Translations under genes and position numbers: made by a program
Notes under the pieces: generated by a model
What the model was told of the DNA's origin: nothing
The model's input: the letters and a program-made list of their open reading frames with translations, nothing else
Database searches by the model: none
Part shown: one piece after another, positions 24,930-33,139 of the stretch
How the letters are laid out: every line of letters begins with the position of its first letter
Numbering within the stretch: the stretch's first letter is position 1
Source: an uncultured Eudoraea sp.
GTDB lineage: Bacteria; Bacteroidota; Bacteroidia; Flavobacteriales; Flavobacteriaceae
Assembly (NCBI GenBank): GCA_947258555.1
Contig: CAMYJF010000046.1
Location: 1,542 to 36,671, forward strand
Direction of reading: 5' to 3'
Length of the DNA: 35,130 nucleotides

Positions 24930-25849
24930 TGTGCCTTAAAGGGGTCTTCTTTTTTGTTTGCCTTATAGTGGCTTCTTCGCTTAACGCGCAATCCATACGG
25001 GTGGAAGGTTATATATTAGATGCTAATACCAAAGAACCTATTCCCTATGTGAATCTCAGTTTTTTAAATACATTAAAAGGTACATCAACAGATGAGTCGG
25101 GGCATTTCTTTATCGATATTCCCGAAGTACTATTGGAAAAAGAAGTACACATTTCCTCTTTGGGCTATGAAGAAAAAGTGTTGAAAGGAAAAATCTTATC
25201 AGAGACTGCAAACATCTATTTGGACGAAGAGAGTTTTGAACTGGATGAAGTTGTACTTTCAGAAGTATGGGGCGATTCCGAAGTGCTCAACCCGATAAGT
25301 AGTTATAGCCTGACCAGTGGCTTCTCCTCCTCGTCCACACCATGGGTCCTCGCCTTGTATTTCCCTAATTTAGGTGCCAAACAGAAAGTCATTGAAAAGG
25401 TGATGGTATTCTTTCAGCAACAATCCGGGAACCTGAAATCTGAATCAAAATTCAGGCTGCGGGTTTATAATATTGATCCGGATACCGGAGCCCCGGGGGA
25501 AGACTTGTTAAGGGAAAACGTTATCTTAAATACACAGGAAGGCGATACTCATATTAATGCAGACCTTGCCGAATACAAGATCGTAGTGCCCAGGGATGGG
25601 GTATACATTGGACTGGAATGGCTATTTATCCCTTATAACTGGTACAGGTCGACCACAGAAGATCCGATCACAAAGCAAAAATATGTAGAGGATAGGTTTG
25701 CACCCACCTTTGGGGGTGTATACAGCGGCAATTTTAATTATAAGGCCATGATTTACGGCATGGGCACCTGGAGTCCGTTCAAAGTGGTGTCCAGAGGGAA
25801 TGACAAAAGTTTTATTCCGGCGATCAGCCTGAAATACCTAATTCAATAA
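24929..25849 (+). CDS. Secreted protein with carboxypeptidase-regulatory-like domain
   Basis: The 306-residue protein has a signal peptide (MCLKGVFFFVCLIVASSLNAQ) and a CarboxypepD_reg-like beta-sandwich (VEGYILDANTKEPIPYVNLSFLNTLKGTSTDESGHFFIDIP), the domain also found at the N-terminus of TonB-dependent receptors. No plug or barrel follows. Instead there is a ~170-residue beta-rich C-terminal part (KFRLRVYNIDPDTGAPGEDLL, VPRDGVYIGLEWLFIP). It is exported and of unknown function. It starts within TGATG, overlapping the exonuclease stop, so it is translationally coupled to a cytoplasmic enzyme, which is a curious pairing. Confidence 0.85.
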   Translation: MCLKGVFFFVCLIVASSLNAQSIRVEGYILDANTKEPIPYVNLSFLNTLKGTSTDESGHFFIDIPEVLLEKEVHISSLGYEEKVLKGKILSETANIYLDEESFELDEVVLSEVWGDSEVLNPISSYSLTSGFSSSSTPWVLALYFPNLGAKQKVIEKVMVFFQQQSGNLKSESKFRLRVYNIDPDTGAPGEDLLRENVILNTQEGDTHINADLAEYKIVVPRDGVYIGLEWLFIPYNWYRSTTEDPITKQKYVEDRFAPTFGGVYSGNFNYKAMIYGMGTWSPFKVVSRGNDKSFIPAISLKYLIQ

Positions 25850-25852
25850 TAC

Positions 25853-26464
25853 ATGAAGATCATTTGTATTGGCAGGAATTATGCAGCTCATATTGATGAG
25901 CTCGCCAATGAACGACCCAAGGATCCGGTGGTTTTTATTAAACCGGATTCGGCAGTTCTGCCTAAGGAACAGGATTTCTACATCCCTGAGTTTACCTCAA
26001 ATGTCCACTATGAAGTAGAAGTACTCATCAAGATCAGGAAAGTGGGCAAACATATCGACCAGAAATTTGCCGGTTCTTACTATGATGAGGTAGGGCTGGG
26101 AATTGATTTTACGGCACGCGACTTGCAGGAGGAATTAAAAGCAAAAGGACTGCCCTGGGAAAAGGCCAAGGGCTTTGACGGCGCTGCTATCATTGGCAAA
26201 TGGTTGCCAAAAAGTGGATTTTCAGATATGAATAACCTAAATTTTTCGTTACGTGTTAATAACAGGCTTGTCCAGGAAGGTAATACCGGACATATGCTTT
26301 GGAAAATAGATGAACTAATAACTTATGTCTCTCAGTTTTTTACGTTAAAAAAAGGAGATATACTATTTACCGGAACACCAGCCGGTGTTGGCAAGATAGC
26401 CCCCAATGATACGCTCACGGGGCATCTTGAAAGTAATGAGATGTTTAGCATAAAAGTAAAATAA
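25853..26464 (+). CDS. Fumarylacetoacetate hydrolase family protein
   Basis: The 203-residue protein is the short single-domain FAH type. The family signature CIGRNYAAHIDELANERPKDPVVFIKP is present, with metal-binding acids E54 and E56 in YEVEVLI and D85 in GIDFTARD. KGFDGAAIIGKWL and ILFTGTPAGVGKI are also visible. These enzymes cleave or decarboxylate beta-keto acids such as acylpyruvates or oxaloacetate. It is part of a compact gene chain; its stop shares one base with the next ATG. Confidence 0.92.
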   Translation: MKIICIGRNYAAHIDELANERPKDPVVFIKPDSAVLPKEQDFYIPEFTSNVHYEVEVLIKIRKVGKHIDQKFAGSYYDEVGLGIDFTARDLQEELKAKGLPWEKAKGFDGAAIIGKWLPKSGFSDMNNLNFSLRVNNRLVQEGNTGHMLWKIDELITYVSQFFTLKKGDILFTGTPAGVGKIAPNDTLTGHLESNEMFSIKVK

Positions 26465-26802
26465 TGATATATACACTGGATAAAATAAATGAGATGGCAG
26501 ATGGGGATAAAGATTTCATCGTATCTATCGTCACCGTTTTTCTCGAAGAGATCCCCCAGGACCTGAAAGATCTGGAAGAAGCAGTAAATAACAGGGATCA
26601 TGAACAAACGTACCAATTAGCACATAAAATAAAACCGAATGTAGACATTCTGGGCATGGAGCAAGCTCGTATCCTGGCCCTTGATATTGAAACCCTTGGT
26701 AAAAACCAGGGAAGTTTTGATGAAATAAACACAAAATTCCCTGTGCTAAAACAAGATGTGCTACAAGTTATCTCTGAACTTCAAAGCGATTTCGGGATCT
26801 GA
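26464..26802 (+). CDS. Stand-alone histidine phosphotransfer (Hpt) domain protein
   Basis: The 112-residue helical protein has the Hpt motif QLAHKIKPNVDILGM with the phosphorylatable H54 and a following Lys and Gly in the right places. It has no kinase or receiver domain. It probably passes phosphate between a hybrid sensor kinase and a response regulator encoded elsewhere. It is embedded between a metabolic hydrolase and cinA with one-base overlaps on both sides (TAATG and TGATG), so its expression is tied to both. Confidence 0.88.
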   Translation: MIYTLDKINEMADGDKDFIVSIVTVFLEEIPQDLKDLEEAVNNRDHEQTYQLAHKIKPNVDILGMEQARILALDIETLGKNQGSFDEINTKFPVLKQDVLQVISELQSDFGI

Positions 26803-28049
26803 TGCTTGCCGAGATCATCACCATTGGCGATGAGATCCTCATTGGGCAGATCGTTGATTCAAATTCAGCCTTTATAGCCCGTGAATTAAATAAAACAGGG
26901 ATTTCTGTTTATCAGATCACTTCAATTCAGGATGATCGGGAACATATTCTGGAAGCGCTAGAGGAAGCCGGAACCCGAGCACAAGTGGTTATTCTTACCG
27001 GAGGCCTTGGCCCAACTAAAGATGACATCACCAAACAAACGCTTTGCGATTATTTGGATGATCATTTAGTAAAAGATCCCCAGGTTCTTGCCCATGTGGA
27101 AGAGCTCTTTAAAAAATACATTTCTACCCCTATTTCTGACATGAACAGAAAGCAGGCTTTAGTACCTTCCAGGGCTAAAATCCTGCACAACCCTTATGGC
27201 ACAGCGCCCGGACTCTGGAATGAAAAAGAAGGCGTCGTCTATGTTTCTCTACCAGGAGTACCTTTCGAAATGAAGAACTTGTTTGGAAACGAAGTGATAC
27301 CATTGATCAATGATCGTTTTGAACGTCCGCATATATATCACAAAACCTTGATCACCTATGGTCTGGGAGAAAGCGGCATTGCCAACAAAATTGAGGCTTG
27401 GGCAGATGCCTTGCCGGAATTCATAAAGCTCGCTTATTTACCAAATCTGGGTAAAGTGCGATTGCGGTTGACTGCTAAAGGAGACGACCCGGTTGTGATC
27501 CGCGAAGCCGTAGATAAAGCAGTAAAAGGCTTGTATCCGCTGATCGGAGATATAATATATGGTGAGGAGGATGGGGAAACAATTGAAGTTATCATCGGAA
27601 ATTTACTAACGGACAAAGGCCTTACCCTGGCTACAGCAGAAAGTTTTACAGGTGGGAAGATCGCAGAACTCATCACTACAGTTCCAGGTGCATCTGCTTA
27701 TTTCCTGGGCAGTGTAGTGAGCTATGCCACGGATGTAAAAGAAAATGTATTGGGGATAGCACCGGAATTGATAGGGAAGCATTCTGTTGTGAGTGCTGAG
27801 GTCGCTACGGAAATGGCTGTTTCTGTTAAAAAACTGATGAAGTCAGACTTTGCCATCGCCACTACCGGTAATGCCGGACCCACAAAAGGCGATTCAGATG
27901 CAGATATAGGCACAGTATATATTGCCCTGGCAAGCCCGGAAGGGGTTATCGCAGAGCGCTTTACGATGGGGAACCACAGAATACGAATTGTGCAAAAATC
28001 GGTACATAAAGCCCTGGAAATGTTAAGGAATGCAGTTGTAAAAATGTAG
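26802..28049 (+). CDS. cinA: CinA family nicotinamide-nucleotide amidohydrolase
   Basis: The 415-residue, full-length two-domain protein has an N-terminal molybdopterin-binding-like domain (ITIGDEILIGQIVDSNSAFIARELN ... VVILTGGLGPTKDDITK). A C-terminal PncC-type deamidase domain follows (ATAESFTGGKIAELITTVPGASAYFLGSVVSYA ... IATTGNAGP). It recycles nicotinamide mononucleotide in the pyridine nucleotide cycle. The deamidase motif reads ESFTGG rather than the ESCTGG of E. coli PncC; the catalytic serine is kept. It overlaps the Hpt gene by one base. Confidence 0.93.
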   Translation: MLAEIITIGDEILIGQIVDSNSAFIARELNKTGISVYQITSIQDDREHILEALEEAGTRAQVVILTGGLGPTKDDITKQTLCDYLDDHLVKDPQVLAHVEELFKKYISTPISDMNRKQALVPSRAKILHNPYGTAPGLWNEKEGVVYVSLPGVPFEMKNLFGNEVIPLINDRFERPHIYHKTLITYGLGESGIANKIEAWADALPEFIKLAYLPNLGKVRLRLTAKGDDPVVIREAVDKAVKGLYPLIGDIIYGEEDGETIEVIIGNLLTDKGLTLATAESFTGGKIAELITTVPGASAYFLGSVVSYATDVKENVLGIAPELIGKHSVVSAEVATEMAVSVKKLMKSDFAIATTGNAGPTKGDSDADIGTVYIALASPEGVIAERFTMGNHRIRIVQKSVHKALEMLRNAVVKM

Positions 28050-28058
28050 TTACAATTG

Positions 28059-28089
28059 TTGTGCGTCCAACAAAAATCTCCTAAATTTG
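28059..28089 (+). promoter_or_regulatory. Promoter of the rpmB-rpmG-DUF4295 operon
   Basis: TTG (28059-28061, part of a TTGTTG run from 28056) and TAAATTTG (28082-28089) are spaced by 20 nt, a good fit to the Bacteroidota promoter. The rpmB ATG is 32 nt downstream. Confidence 0.7.
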
Positions 28090-28121
28090 CAGCCTGTTAG
28101 AAATCAGAGATATCGAGCGAT

Positions 28122-28358
28122 ATGGGAAAAGTATGTGAACTTACCGGAAAAAGGGCGATGTTTGGAAACAACGTTTCCTTTTCGATCAATAAGACCAGAA
28201 GAAGGTTTGATGTTAATCTGACCAAAAAGCGGTTTTACCTTCCTGAAGAAAATCGTTGGGTAACCCTAAAAGTTTCTACGCGTGCCTTAAAATCCATTAA
28301 TAAAAAAGGGATATCGGCCGTATTAAAAGAAGCGAAAGCACAAGGATTGATCAAGTAA
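28122..28358 (+). CDS. rpmB: 50S ribosomal protein L28
   Basis: The 78-residue basic protein starts [29 protein letters not shown] and continues [35 protein letters not shown], typical for bacteroidotal L28. It is a structural component of the large ribosomal subunit. It is the first gene of a three-gene ribosomal operon with its own promoter. Confidence 0.97.
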   Translation: MGKVCELTGKRAMFGNNVSFSINKTRRRFDVNLTKKRFYLPEENRWVTLKVSTRALKSINKKGISAVLKEAKAQGLIK

Positions 28359-28368
28359 TTGTATTCTC

Positions 28369-28551
28369 ATGGCTAAGAAAGGCAACAGAGTTCAGGTTAT
28401 TTTAGAATGTACTGAGCATAAGAATTCCGGAATGCCGGGAACTTCACGGTACATTACGACCAAGAACAAGAAAAATACTCCGGATAGGATGGAGATCAAA
28501 AAATACAACCCTATCCTTAAAAAAATGACTATCCATAAAGAGATAAAATAA
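28369..28551 (+). CDS. rpmG: 50S ribosomal protein L33
   Basis: The 60-residue basic protein ([40 protein letters not shown]) matches L33. It keeps only one cysteine, so it is the zinc-free type. It lies 10 bp after rpmB. Confidence 0.97.
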   Translation: MAKKGNRVQVILECTEHKNSGMPGTSRYITTKNKKNTPDRMEIKKYNPILKKMTIHKEIK

Positions 28552-28557
28552 AAGATC

Positions 28558-28710
28558 ATGGCAAAGAAAACAGTTGCATCATTACAGTCATCGTCTAAAC
28601 GACTAACTAAAGCGATTAAAATGGTCAAATCTCCTAAATCGGGAGCCTACACTTTTGTAGAGTCCGTTATGCCTCCTGAAATGGTTAATGATTGGTTAGC
28701 TAAGAAATAA
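28558..28710 (+). CDS. DUF4295 family small protein
   Basis: A 50-residue basic protein beginning MAKKTVASLQSSSKRLTKAI and ending VNDWLAKK. It lies 6 bp after rpmG, in the position where Bacteroidota carry a DUF4295 gene. By context and composition it is likely a ribosome-associated small protein; its exact role is not known to me. Its small size makes it easy to miss in annotation. Confidence 0.88.
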   Translation: MAKKTVASLQSSSKRLTKAIKMVKSPKSGAYTFVESVMPPEMVNDWLAKK

Positions 28711-28730
28711 AGAACGAATTACGATATAGA

Positions 28731-28762
28731 AAAGCCGACCACAATGTAGTCGGCTTTTTTGT
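28731..28762 (+). terminator. Terminator of the ribosomal protein operon
   Basis: AAAGCCGAC pairs with GTCGGCTTT around a loop of about 10 nt (CACAATGTA region), followed by TTTGTTTC. It directly precedes the ftsY -7 element. Confidence 0.8.
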
Positions 28763-28766
28763 TTCT

Positions 28767-28774
28767 TATCTTTG
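28767..28774 (+). promoter_or_regulatory. Promoter -7 element of ftsY
   Basis: TATCTTTG is an exact TAnnTTTG match, 17 nt before the ATG at 28792. The expected -33 region overlaps the preceding terminator. Confidence 0.55.
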
Positions 28775-28791
28775 ACAAGAGTCGCTTTCAC

Positions 28792-29745
28792 ATGGGTTTA
28801 TTTAAAAAAATATTTACTTCTAAAGAGAAGGAAAGCCTTGATAAAGGCCTGGAGAAATCCAAACAGTCTTTCTTGTCAAAACTCGGCAAAGCTGTAGCTG
28901 GAAAGTCGAAGGTAGATGACGAAGTCCTGGATGAGTTAGAAGAAGTTCTTGTTACCTCTGATGTAGGCGTTGATACTACACTAAAGATCATCGATCGAAT
29001 TGAGGAGCGTGTTTCCAGGGATAAGTACCTGGGAACTGAAGAGCTTAATACTATTCTGAAAGAGGAGATCGCCAACCTGCTTCGGGAAAATGAAGAAAAT
29101 ACCGAATCAAATTCATTTGAATCCCAAAAGCCCTATGTGATCATGGTTGTGGGTGTAAATGGGGTTGGAAAGACGACTACTATAGGTAAACTGGCCCATA
29201 AGTTTAAATCCCAGGGACTAAGTGTTATGCTCGGTGCTGCGGATACTTTCAGGGCTGCAGCCATAGATCAGTTACAGATTTGGGCAGACAGGGTAGATGT
29301 ACCAATTATCAGACAGGATATGGGCAGTGACCCGGCTTCTGTGGCATTTGATACGCTAACCGCAGCGAAGGCACAAGATGTAGATGTAGTGCTGATCGAT
29401 ACGGCTGGTAGACTTCACAATAAGGTCAATCTTATGAACGAATTGAGCAAGGTAAAACGGGTGATGGACAAAGTGATCCCGGGTGCCCCTCATGAGGTTA
29501 CACTTATTCTAGATGGGTCTACAGGCCAGAATGCGTTTGAGCAAGCCAGGCAGTTTACAAAAGCCACTGAGGTGACATCTTTGGTAGTCACCAAATTAGA
29601 TGGCACAGCAAAAGGTGGTGTTGTTCTGGGTATTTCAGATCAGTTCCAGATCCCGGTAACTTATATTGGAGTAGGGGAAGGTATTGAAGATCTTCAGGTA
29701 TTTGATAAGCACGAATTTGTAGATTCATTTTTCAGCATGTCATGA
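28792..29745 (+). CDS. ftsY: Signal recognition particle receptor FtsY
   Basis: The 317-residue protein begins with a short amphipathic start (MGLFKKIFTSKEKESLDKGL), typical of Bacteroidota FtsY that lack the long acidic A domain. The N domain and then the GTPase motifs follow: G1 VVGVNGVGKTTTIGKLA, DTFRAAAIDQL, DTAGRLHNK and VTKLDGTAKGG. It docks ribosome-SRP complexes at the inner membrane. I chose the ATG at 28792; a frame extension to a TTG at 28759 lies inside the terminator. It overlaps the next gene by 4 bp (ATGA). Confidence 0.95.
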   Translation: MGLFKKIFTSKEKESLDKGLEKSKQSFLSKLGKAVAGKSKVDDEVLDELEEVLVTSDVGVDTTLKIIDRIEERVSRDKYLGTEELNTILKEEIANLLRENEENTESNSFESQKPYVIMVVGVNGVGKTTTIGKLAHKFKSQGLSVMLGAADTFRAAAIDQLQIWADRVDVPIIRQDMGSDPASVAFDTLTAAKAQDVDVVLIDTAGRLHNKVNLMNELSKVKRVMDKVIPGAPHEVTLILDGSTGQNAFEQARQFTKATEVTSLVVTKLDGTAKGGVVLGISDQFQIPVTYIGVGEGIEDLQVFDKHEFVDSFFSMS

Positions 29746-30593
29746 GGCATATTCTTCTTCTTTGCTTACTTAGTTTCCTCTTTTCAGGCCATAGTCAATT
29801 GCAACACCCCAAAGCGAGTCCACTTGCCAAATTAGAACAGGATATAGGGCTGACAACGATTAAAATTGAATATTCACGACCTGCCATGCGCGGTAGAACA
29901 ATATTCGGCGATTTGGTTCCCTGGGGCCGGATATGGCGGGTTGGAGCTAATGCCTCTACTAAATTCACCACATCAGATACTTTGGATGTAAAGGGGAATT
30001 CCTTAGCACCAGGCACTTATGCCTTATATGCCTTTCCTTATGAGAGCCACTGGGATGTTGTTTTTCACAAGAATACCAGTCACTGGGGAGATGGCAGGAC
30101 AGCCTATGATCCTGCCGAAGATGCTTTTAGCGTACGGATTACACCTCAGAAAATAGCAGATACCCAGGAAAATTTCATGATCGCTTTTGATCAGCTTACG
30201 CATGATTCCGCCCAAATGTACTGGCAATGGGAAAACACCCGGGTTGTCATACCTGTAACAGTGCAGACCAAGGAAGTGATGGAGGCCCAAATTCAGGCTA
30301 AATTAAGTGATGAACCTAATGCACAAACCTTGTACGAAGTGGCCCGTTACTATCAGGAGGAGGATATTAAGCACAGCGAAGGCTTGTCTTTAGTAGACAG
30401 GGCTATCACAATTGGAGGCGACACCTATTACTTTCACAGGGTACGATCCTTATTGTTGGCATCCCTGGGTAAATATGAAGAAGCCATAGAATCGGCTCAA
30501 CGATCCAGAGAATTGGCAGATGCAGAGGGCAAGGATGAATTTGTTCGGATGAATGACAAAAATATAAGCCTCTGGTCCGCTAAACTTAAATGA
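29742..30593 (+). CDS. DUF2911 domain-containing secreted protein
   Basis: The 283-residue protein has a signal peptide (MRHILLLCLLSFLFSGHSQ). The DUF2911 core follows: IKIEYSRPAMRGRTIFGDLVPWGRIWRVGANASTKFTTS, then LAPGTYALYAFPYESHWDVVFHKN. The C-terminal ~90 residues are helical and TPR-like (LYEVARYYQEEDIKHSEGLSLVDRAI, KYEEAIESAQRSREL). It is exported; function unknown. It shares a 4-bp ATGA overlap with ftsY. Confidence 0.9.
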   Translation: MRHILLLCLLSFLFSGHSQLQHPKASPLAKLEQDIGLTTIKIEYSRPAMRGRTIFGDLVPWGRIWRVGANASTKFTTSDTLDVKGNSLAPGTYALYAFPYESHWDVVFHKNTSHWGDGRTAYDPAEDAFSVRITPQKIADTQENFMIAFDQLTHDSAQMYWQWENTRVVIPVTVQTKEVMEAQIQAKLSDEPNAQTLYEVARYYQEEDIKHSEGLSLVDRAITIGGDTYYFHRVRSLLLASLGKYEEAIESAQRSRELADAEGKDEFVRMNDKNISLWSAKLK

Positions 30594-30596
30594 TCC

Positions 30597-31715
30597 TTAT
30601 AAGTTCATCATTGCGGATAAGTATCCCCATAGTTCATTGTCAAAACTACTTGGACCCAAAAGGTTCTCACCGCTGTCTTCTCCCATTCGGACGATTACCA
30701 AATCTTCACTTGGGACTATATATAATTTTTGGTCATTTTTTCCCAACCCCGCATAGAGATCGGAAGGCGCATTGGGTACAAGGGGCCCGTTAAATACGAT
30801 CTGGGTTCCCGGAGCCATAAAACTATCTTGTCCATTAAGCCACCATAAATAGCCATAAGACAGGTTAATATCCTGTGAAGGTGTGCGCATCTGGGCTTCA
30901 AAACCCATATCCGTAAGGATGGGAATATCGTCCCAGCTTCCGTTGTTCAAATTGAGCAGGCCAAAGCGAGCCATACTCCTGGTCGTGCTGAAATAGACAC
31001 TGTTCAGTCCATTGGTCGTAGACCAAAATCCGTCCATGCCTATTTTATTCTTTAATTCCGTATCGAAGTAGGCATCATACTCCTGGTTAGTGGCTGTACT
31101 TACTACACGTTGTAATAAGGTATATGGGCCATTATGATAGGCCCAACGCGTGCCGGAATCGGCTACATAGGTAAGGCACTGAGGGGTGATACAATCAAAA
31201 TTTAAGGGTTGGAGTCCGCTTGTCATGTTCAATTGGTTTTGCACCTTGATCAGGAATTCCCTATCGCCCGGGATGGATGTCCACCCAACACCCAGGTATT
31301 CAGAAGACCGAATGGTAATATCCAAATGGCCTTGTTGCTGTGCAAGTCCCACCGTAAAAGCAGTCAGTGTCTTTCCCGCAGAGGCCCAATACCAGTCGCT
31401 ATCCACGCTATGGTCATTCATATATTCCTCCATGGCGATCCGACCGTTTTTTAAAAGGATGAATCCCTTAGTTCCGGTGTCGGTCAAATAGGCTAAAAGT
31501 GAATCTTTTTGTGCCAGATCCCATTCTAAAAGTTCGGGATCTATCGTTTCCCAGCTATTGCTGCCAATAGAAGGAAAATACCGATCCTGAGGGATCTCTG
31601 CTGGTGGATCCGGATCCGGATCGGGTGCAGGCTCATCGTCCTGAGGCGCATCTGTAGCGCAACTCAGTAAATAAAAAGGCAATAAGATTAAGAGAAAAGA
31701 GGCAAAGTGCTTCAT
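30597..31715 (-). CDS. Serine hydrolase (beta-lactamase / class C fold) lipoprotein
   Basis: The 372-residue lipoprotein has a signal with lipobox LLSC (Cys19). A Pro/Asp-rich tether (PAPDPDPDPPAE) is followed by a beta-lactamase/DD-peptidase-like domain. The catalytic SxxK is S112-AG-K115 (WYWASAGKTLTAF), and the YxN motif is Y193-H-N195 (WAYHNGPYTLL). A late G/D-rich strand (VIVRMGEDSG) closes the active site. The substrate is uncertain: an esterase, peptidase or cell-wall role is possible. It converges with the DUF2911 gene (3-bp gap). Confidence 0.9.
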   Translation of the reverse strand: MKHFASFLLILLPFYLLSCATDAPQDDEPAPDPDPDPPAEIPQDRYFPSIGSNSWETIDPELLEWDLAQKDSLLAYLTDTGTKGFILLKNGRIAMEEYMNDHSVDSDWYWASAGKTLTAFTVGLAQQQGHLDITIRSSEYLGVGWTSIPGDREFLIKVQNQLNMTSGLQPLNFDCITPQCLTYVADSGTRWAYHNGPYTLLQRVVSTATNQEYDAYFDTELKNKIGMDGFWSTTNGLNSVYFSTTRSMARFGLLNLNNGSWDDIPILTDMGFEAQMRTPSQDINLSYGYLWWLNGQDSFMAPGTQIVFNGPLVPNAPSDLYAGLGKNDQKLYIVPSEDLVIVRMGEDSGENLLGPSSFDNELWGYLSAMMNL

Positions 31716-31809
31716 ATCATATGATTTGGTTCTTACTTAGGTATTGCCCCTTTGATTAAAACGTTTTTAGGAAAACAATAGTGTATGATTTTTAGTAATT
31801 AACATATCG

Positions 31810-31817
31810 TACTTTTG
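31810..31817 (+). promoter_or_regulatory. Promoter -7 element of rimO
   Basis: TACTTTTG is an exact TAnnTTTG match, 14 nt before the ATG at 31832. Confidence 0.55.
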
Positions 31818-31831
31818 CGCTTTATTAAAGG

Positions 31832-33139
31832 ATGAGAACTAAATCGGTCAAAAAGAATATTATCAATGTCGTAACCTTGGGTTGCTCCAAGAATCTGTAC
31901 GATTCTGAGGTGTTGATGGGGCAATTGAAAGCGAGTGATAAGGAAGTAGTCCATGAGGAAGAAGGTAATATTGTCGTGATCAATACCTGCGGTTTCATTG
32001 CCAATGCCAAGGAAGAAAGCGTTAACACCATCTTGCAATACGCCGGCATGAAACAAAGGGGAGAAATAGACCAGGTATTTGTCACAGGCTGCTTGAGTGA
32101 ACGTTACAAACCCGACCTTGAAAAAGAGATACCGGATGTAGATGCCTATTTTGGCACAAGGGACCTGCCTGAATTATTGGCAGTACTGGGGGCAGACTAT
32201 AAACATGAATTGATCGGGGAGCGGACAACGGCCACGCCCAAGAATTATGCCTATCTGAAAATTGCAGAAGGATGCGACAGGCCATGCTCCTTTTGTGCCA
32301 TTCCGTTAATGCGTGGAAAGCACCGAAGTAAGCCTATCGAGGATCTGGTTGAAGAGTCTGAAAAATTGGCGGCCAAGGGCGTGAAAGAACTTATCCTGAT
32401 CGCTCAGGATCTCACCTATTACGGACTGGATCTTTATAAGAAAAGAGAGTTGGCCAGACTATTGAAAGAGCTGGTCAAAGTTGAAGGCATTGAGTGGATC
32501 CGACTGCATTATGCCTTTCCGACGGGCTTCCCATTGGATGTACTGGATGTGATACGGGAGGAGCCAAAGATCTGTAACTACATTGATATACCCTTACAGC
32601 ATATATCGGATGCTATTCTTAAAAGTATGCGTAGAGGGACGACTTATGAAAAGACCAATGCTTTGATACGGGACTTTCGTGAAAGAGTACCCGGTATCGC
32701 GCTGCGAACTACATTAATTGTTGGTTACCCCGGGGAGACCGAAGCCGATTTTGAGCTGCTAAAAACCTGGGTACAGGAAATGCGTTTCGACCGACTGGGT
32801 TGTTTCACCTATAGTCATGAAGAAGATACCCATGCCTATTCGCTGGATGACAATATTCCGGAAGAAATAAAGCTGGAACGCGCCAATGCGATCATGGAGA
32901 TCCAGTCGCGCATCTCCTGGGAATTAAACCAGGAGAAGATCGGGAAAGTCTTTCGGTGCATGATCGATAGAAAGGAAGGGGATGAATATATTGGTCGAAC
33001 AGAATTCGACTCACCTGAGGTGGATAATGAAGTTCATATTTCTGCACTGGACACCTATTTGAAGATCGGGGATTTTGCGGCCATAGAGATCACAGAGGCT
33101 ACTGATTATGATCTGTTTGGCAAACCAATTACTTTATAA
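31832..33139 (+). CDS. rimO: Ribosomal protein S12 methylthiotransferase RimO
   Basis: The 435-residue protein has three domains. The N-terminal UPF0004 domain has three cluster cysteines (LGCSKN, INTCGF, VTGCLSERY). The radical-SAM core has the CxxxCxxC motif in EGCDRPCSFCAIPLMRG. A C-terminal TRAM domain follows. It adds a methylthio group to an aspartate of ribosomal protein S12 using two iron-sulfur clusters. The SEVLMGQL and IPLQH motifs favour RimO over MiaB. Its last 6 bp overlap the end of the convergent anti-sigma gene. Confidence 0.95.
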   Translation: MRTKSVKKNIINVVTLGCSKNLYDSEVLMGQLKASDKEVVHEEEGNIVVINTCGFIANAKEESVNTILQYAGMKQRGEIDQVFVTGCLSERYKPDLEKEIPDVDAYFGTRDLPELLAVLGADYKHELIGERTTATPKNYAYLKIAEGCDRPCSFCAIPLMRGKHRSKPIEDLVEESEKLAAKGVKELILIAQDLTYYGLDLYKKRELARLLKELVKVEGIEWIRLHYAFPTGFPLDVLDVIREEPKICNYIDIPLQHISDAILKSMRRGTTYEKTNALIRDFRERVPGIALRTTLIVGYPGETEADFELLKTWVQEMRFDRLGCFTYSHEEDTHAYSLDDNIPEEIKLERANAIMEIQSRISWELNQEKIGKVFRCMIDRKEGDEYIGRTEFDSPEVDNEVHISALDTYLKIGDFAAIEITEATDYDLFGKPITL

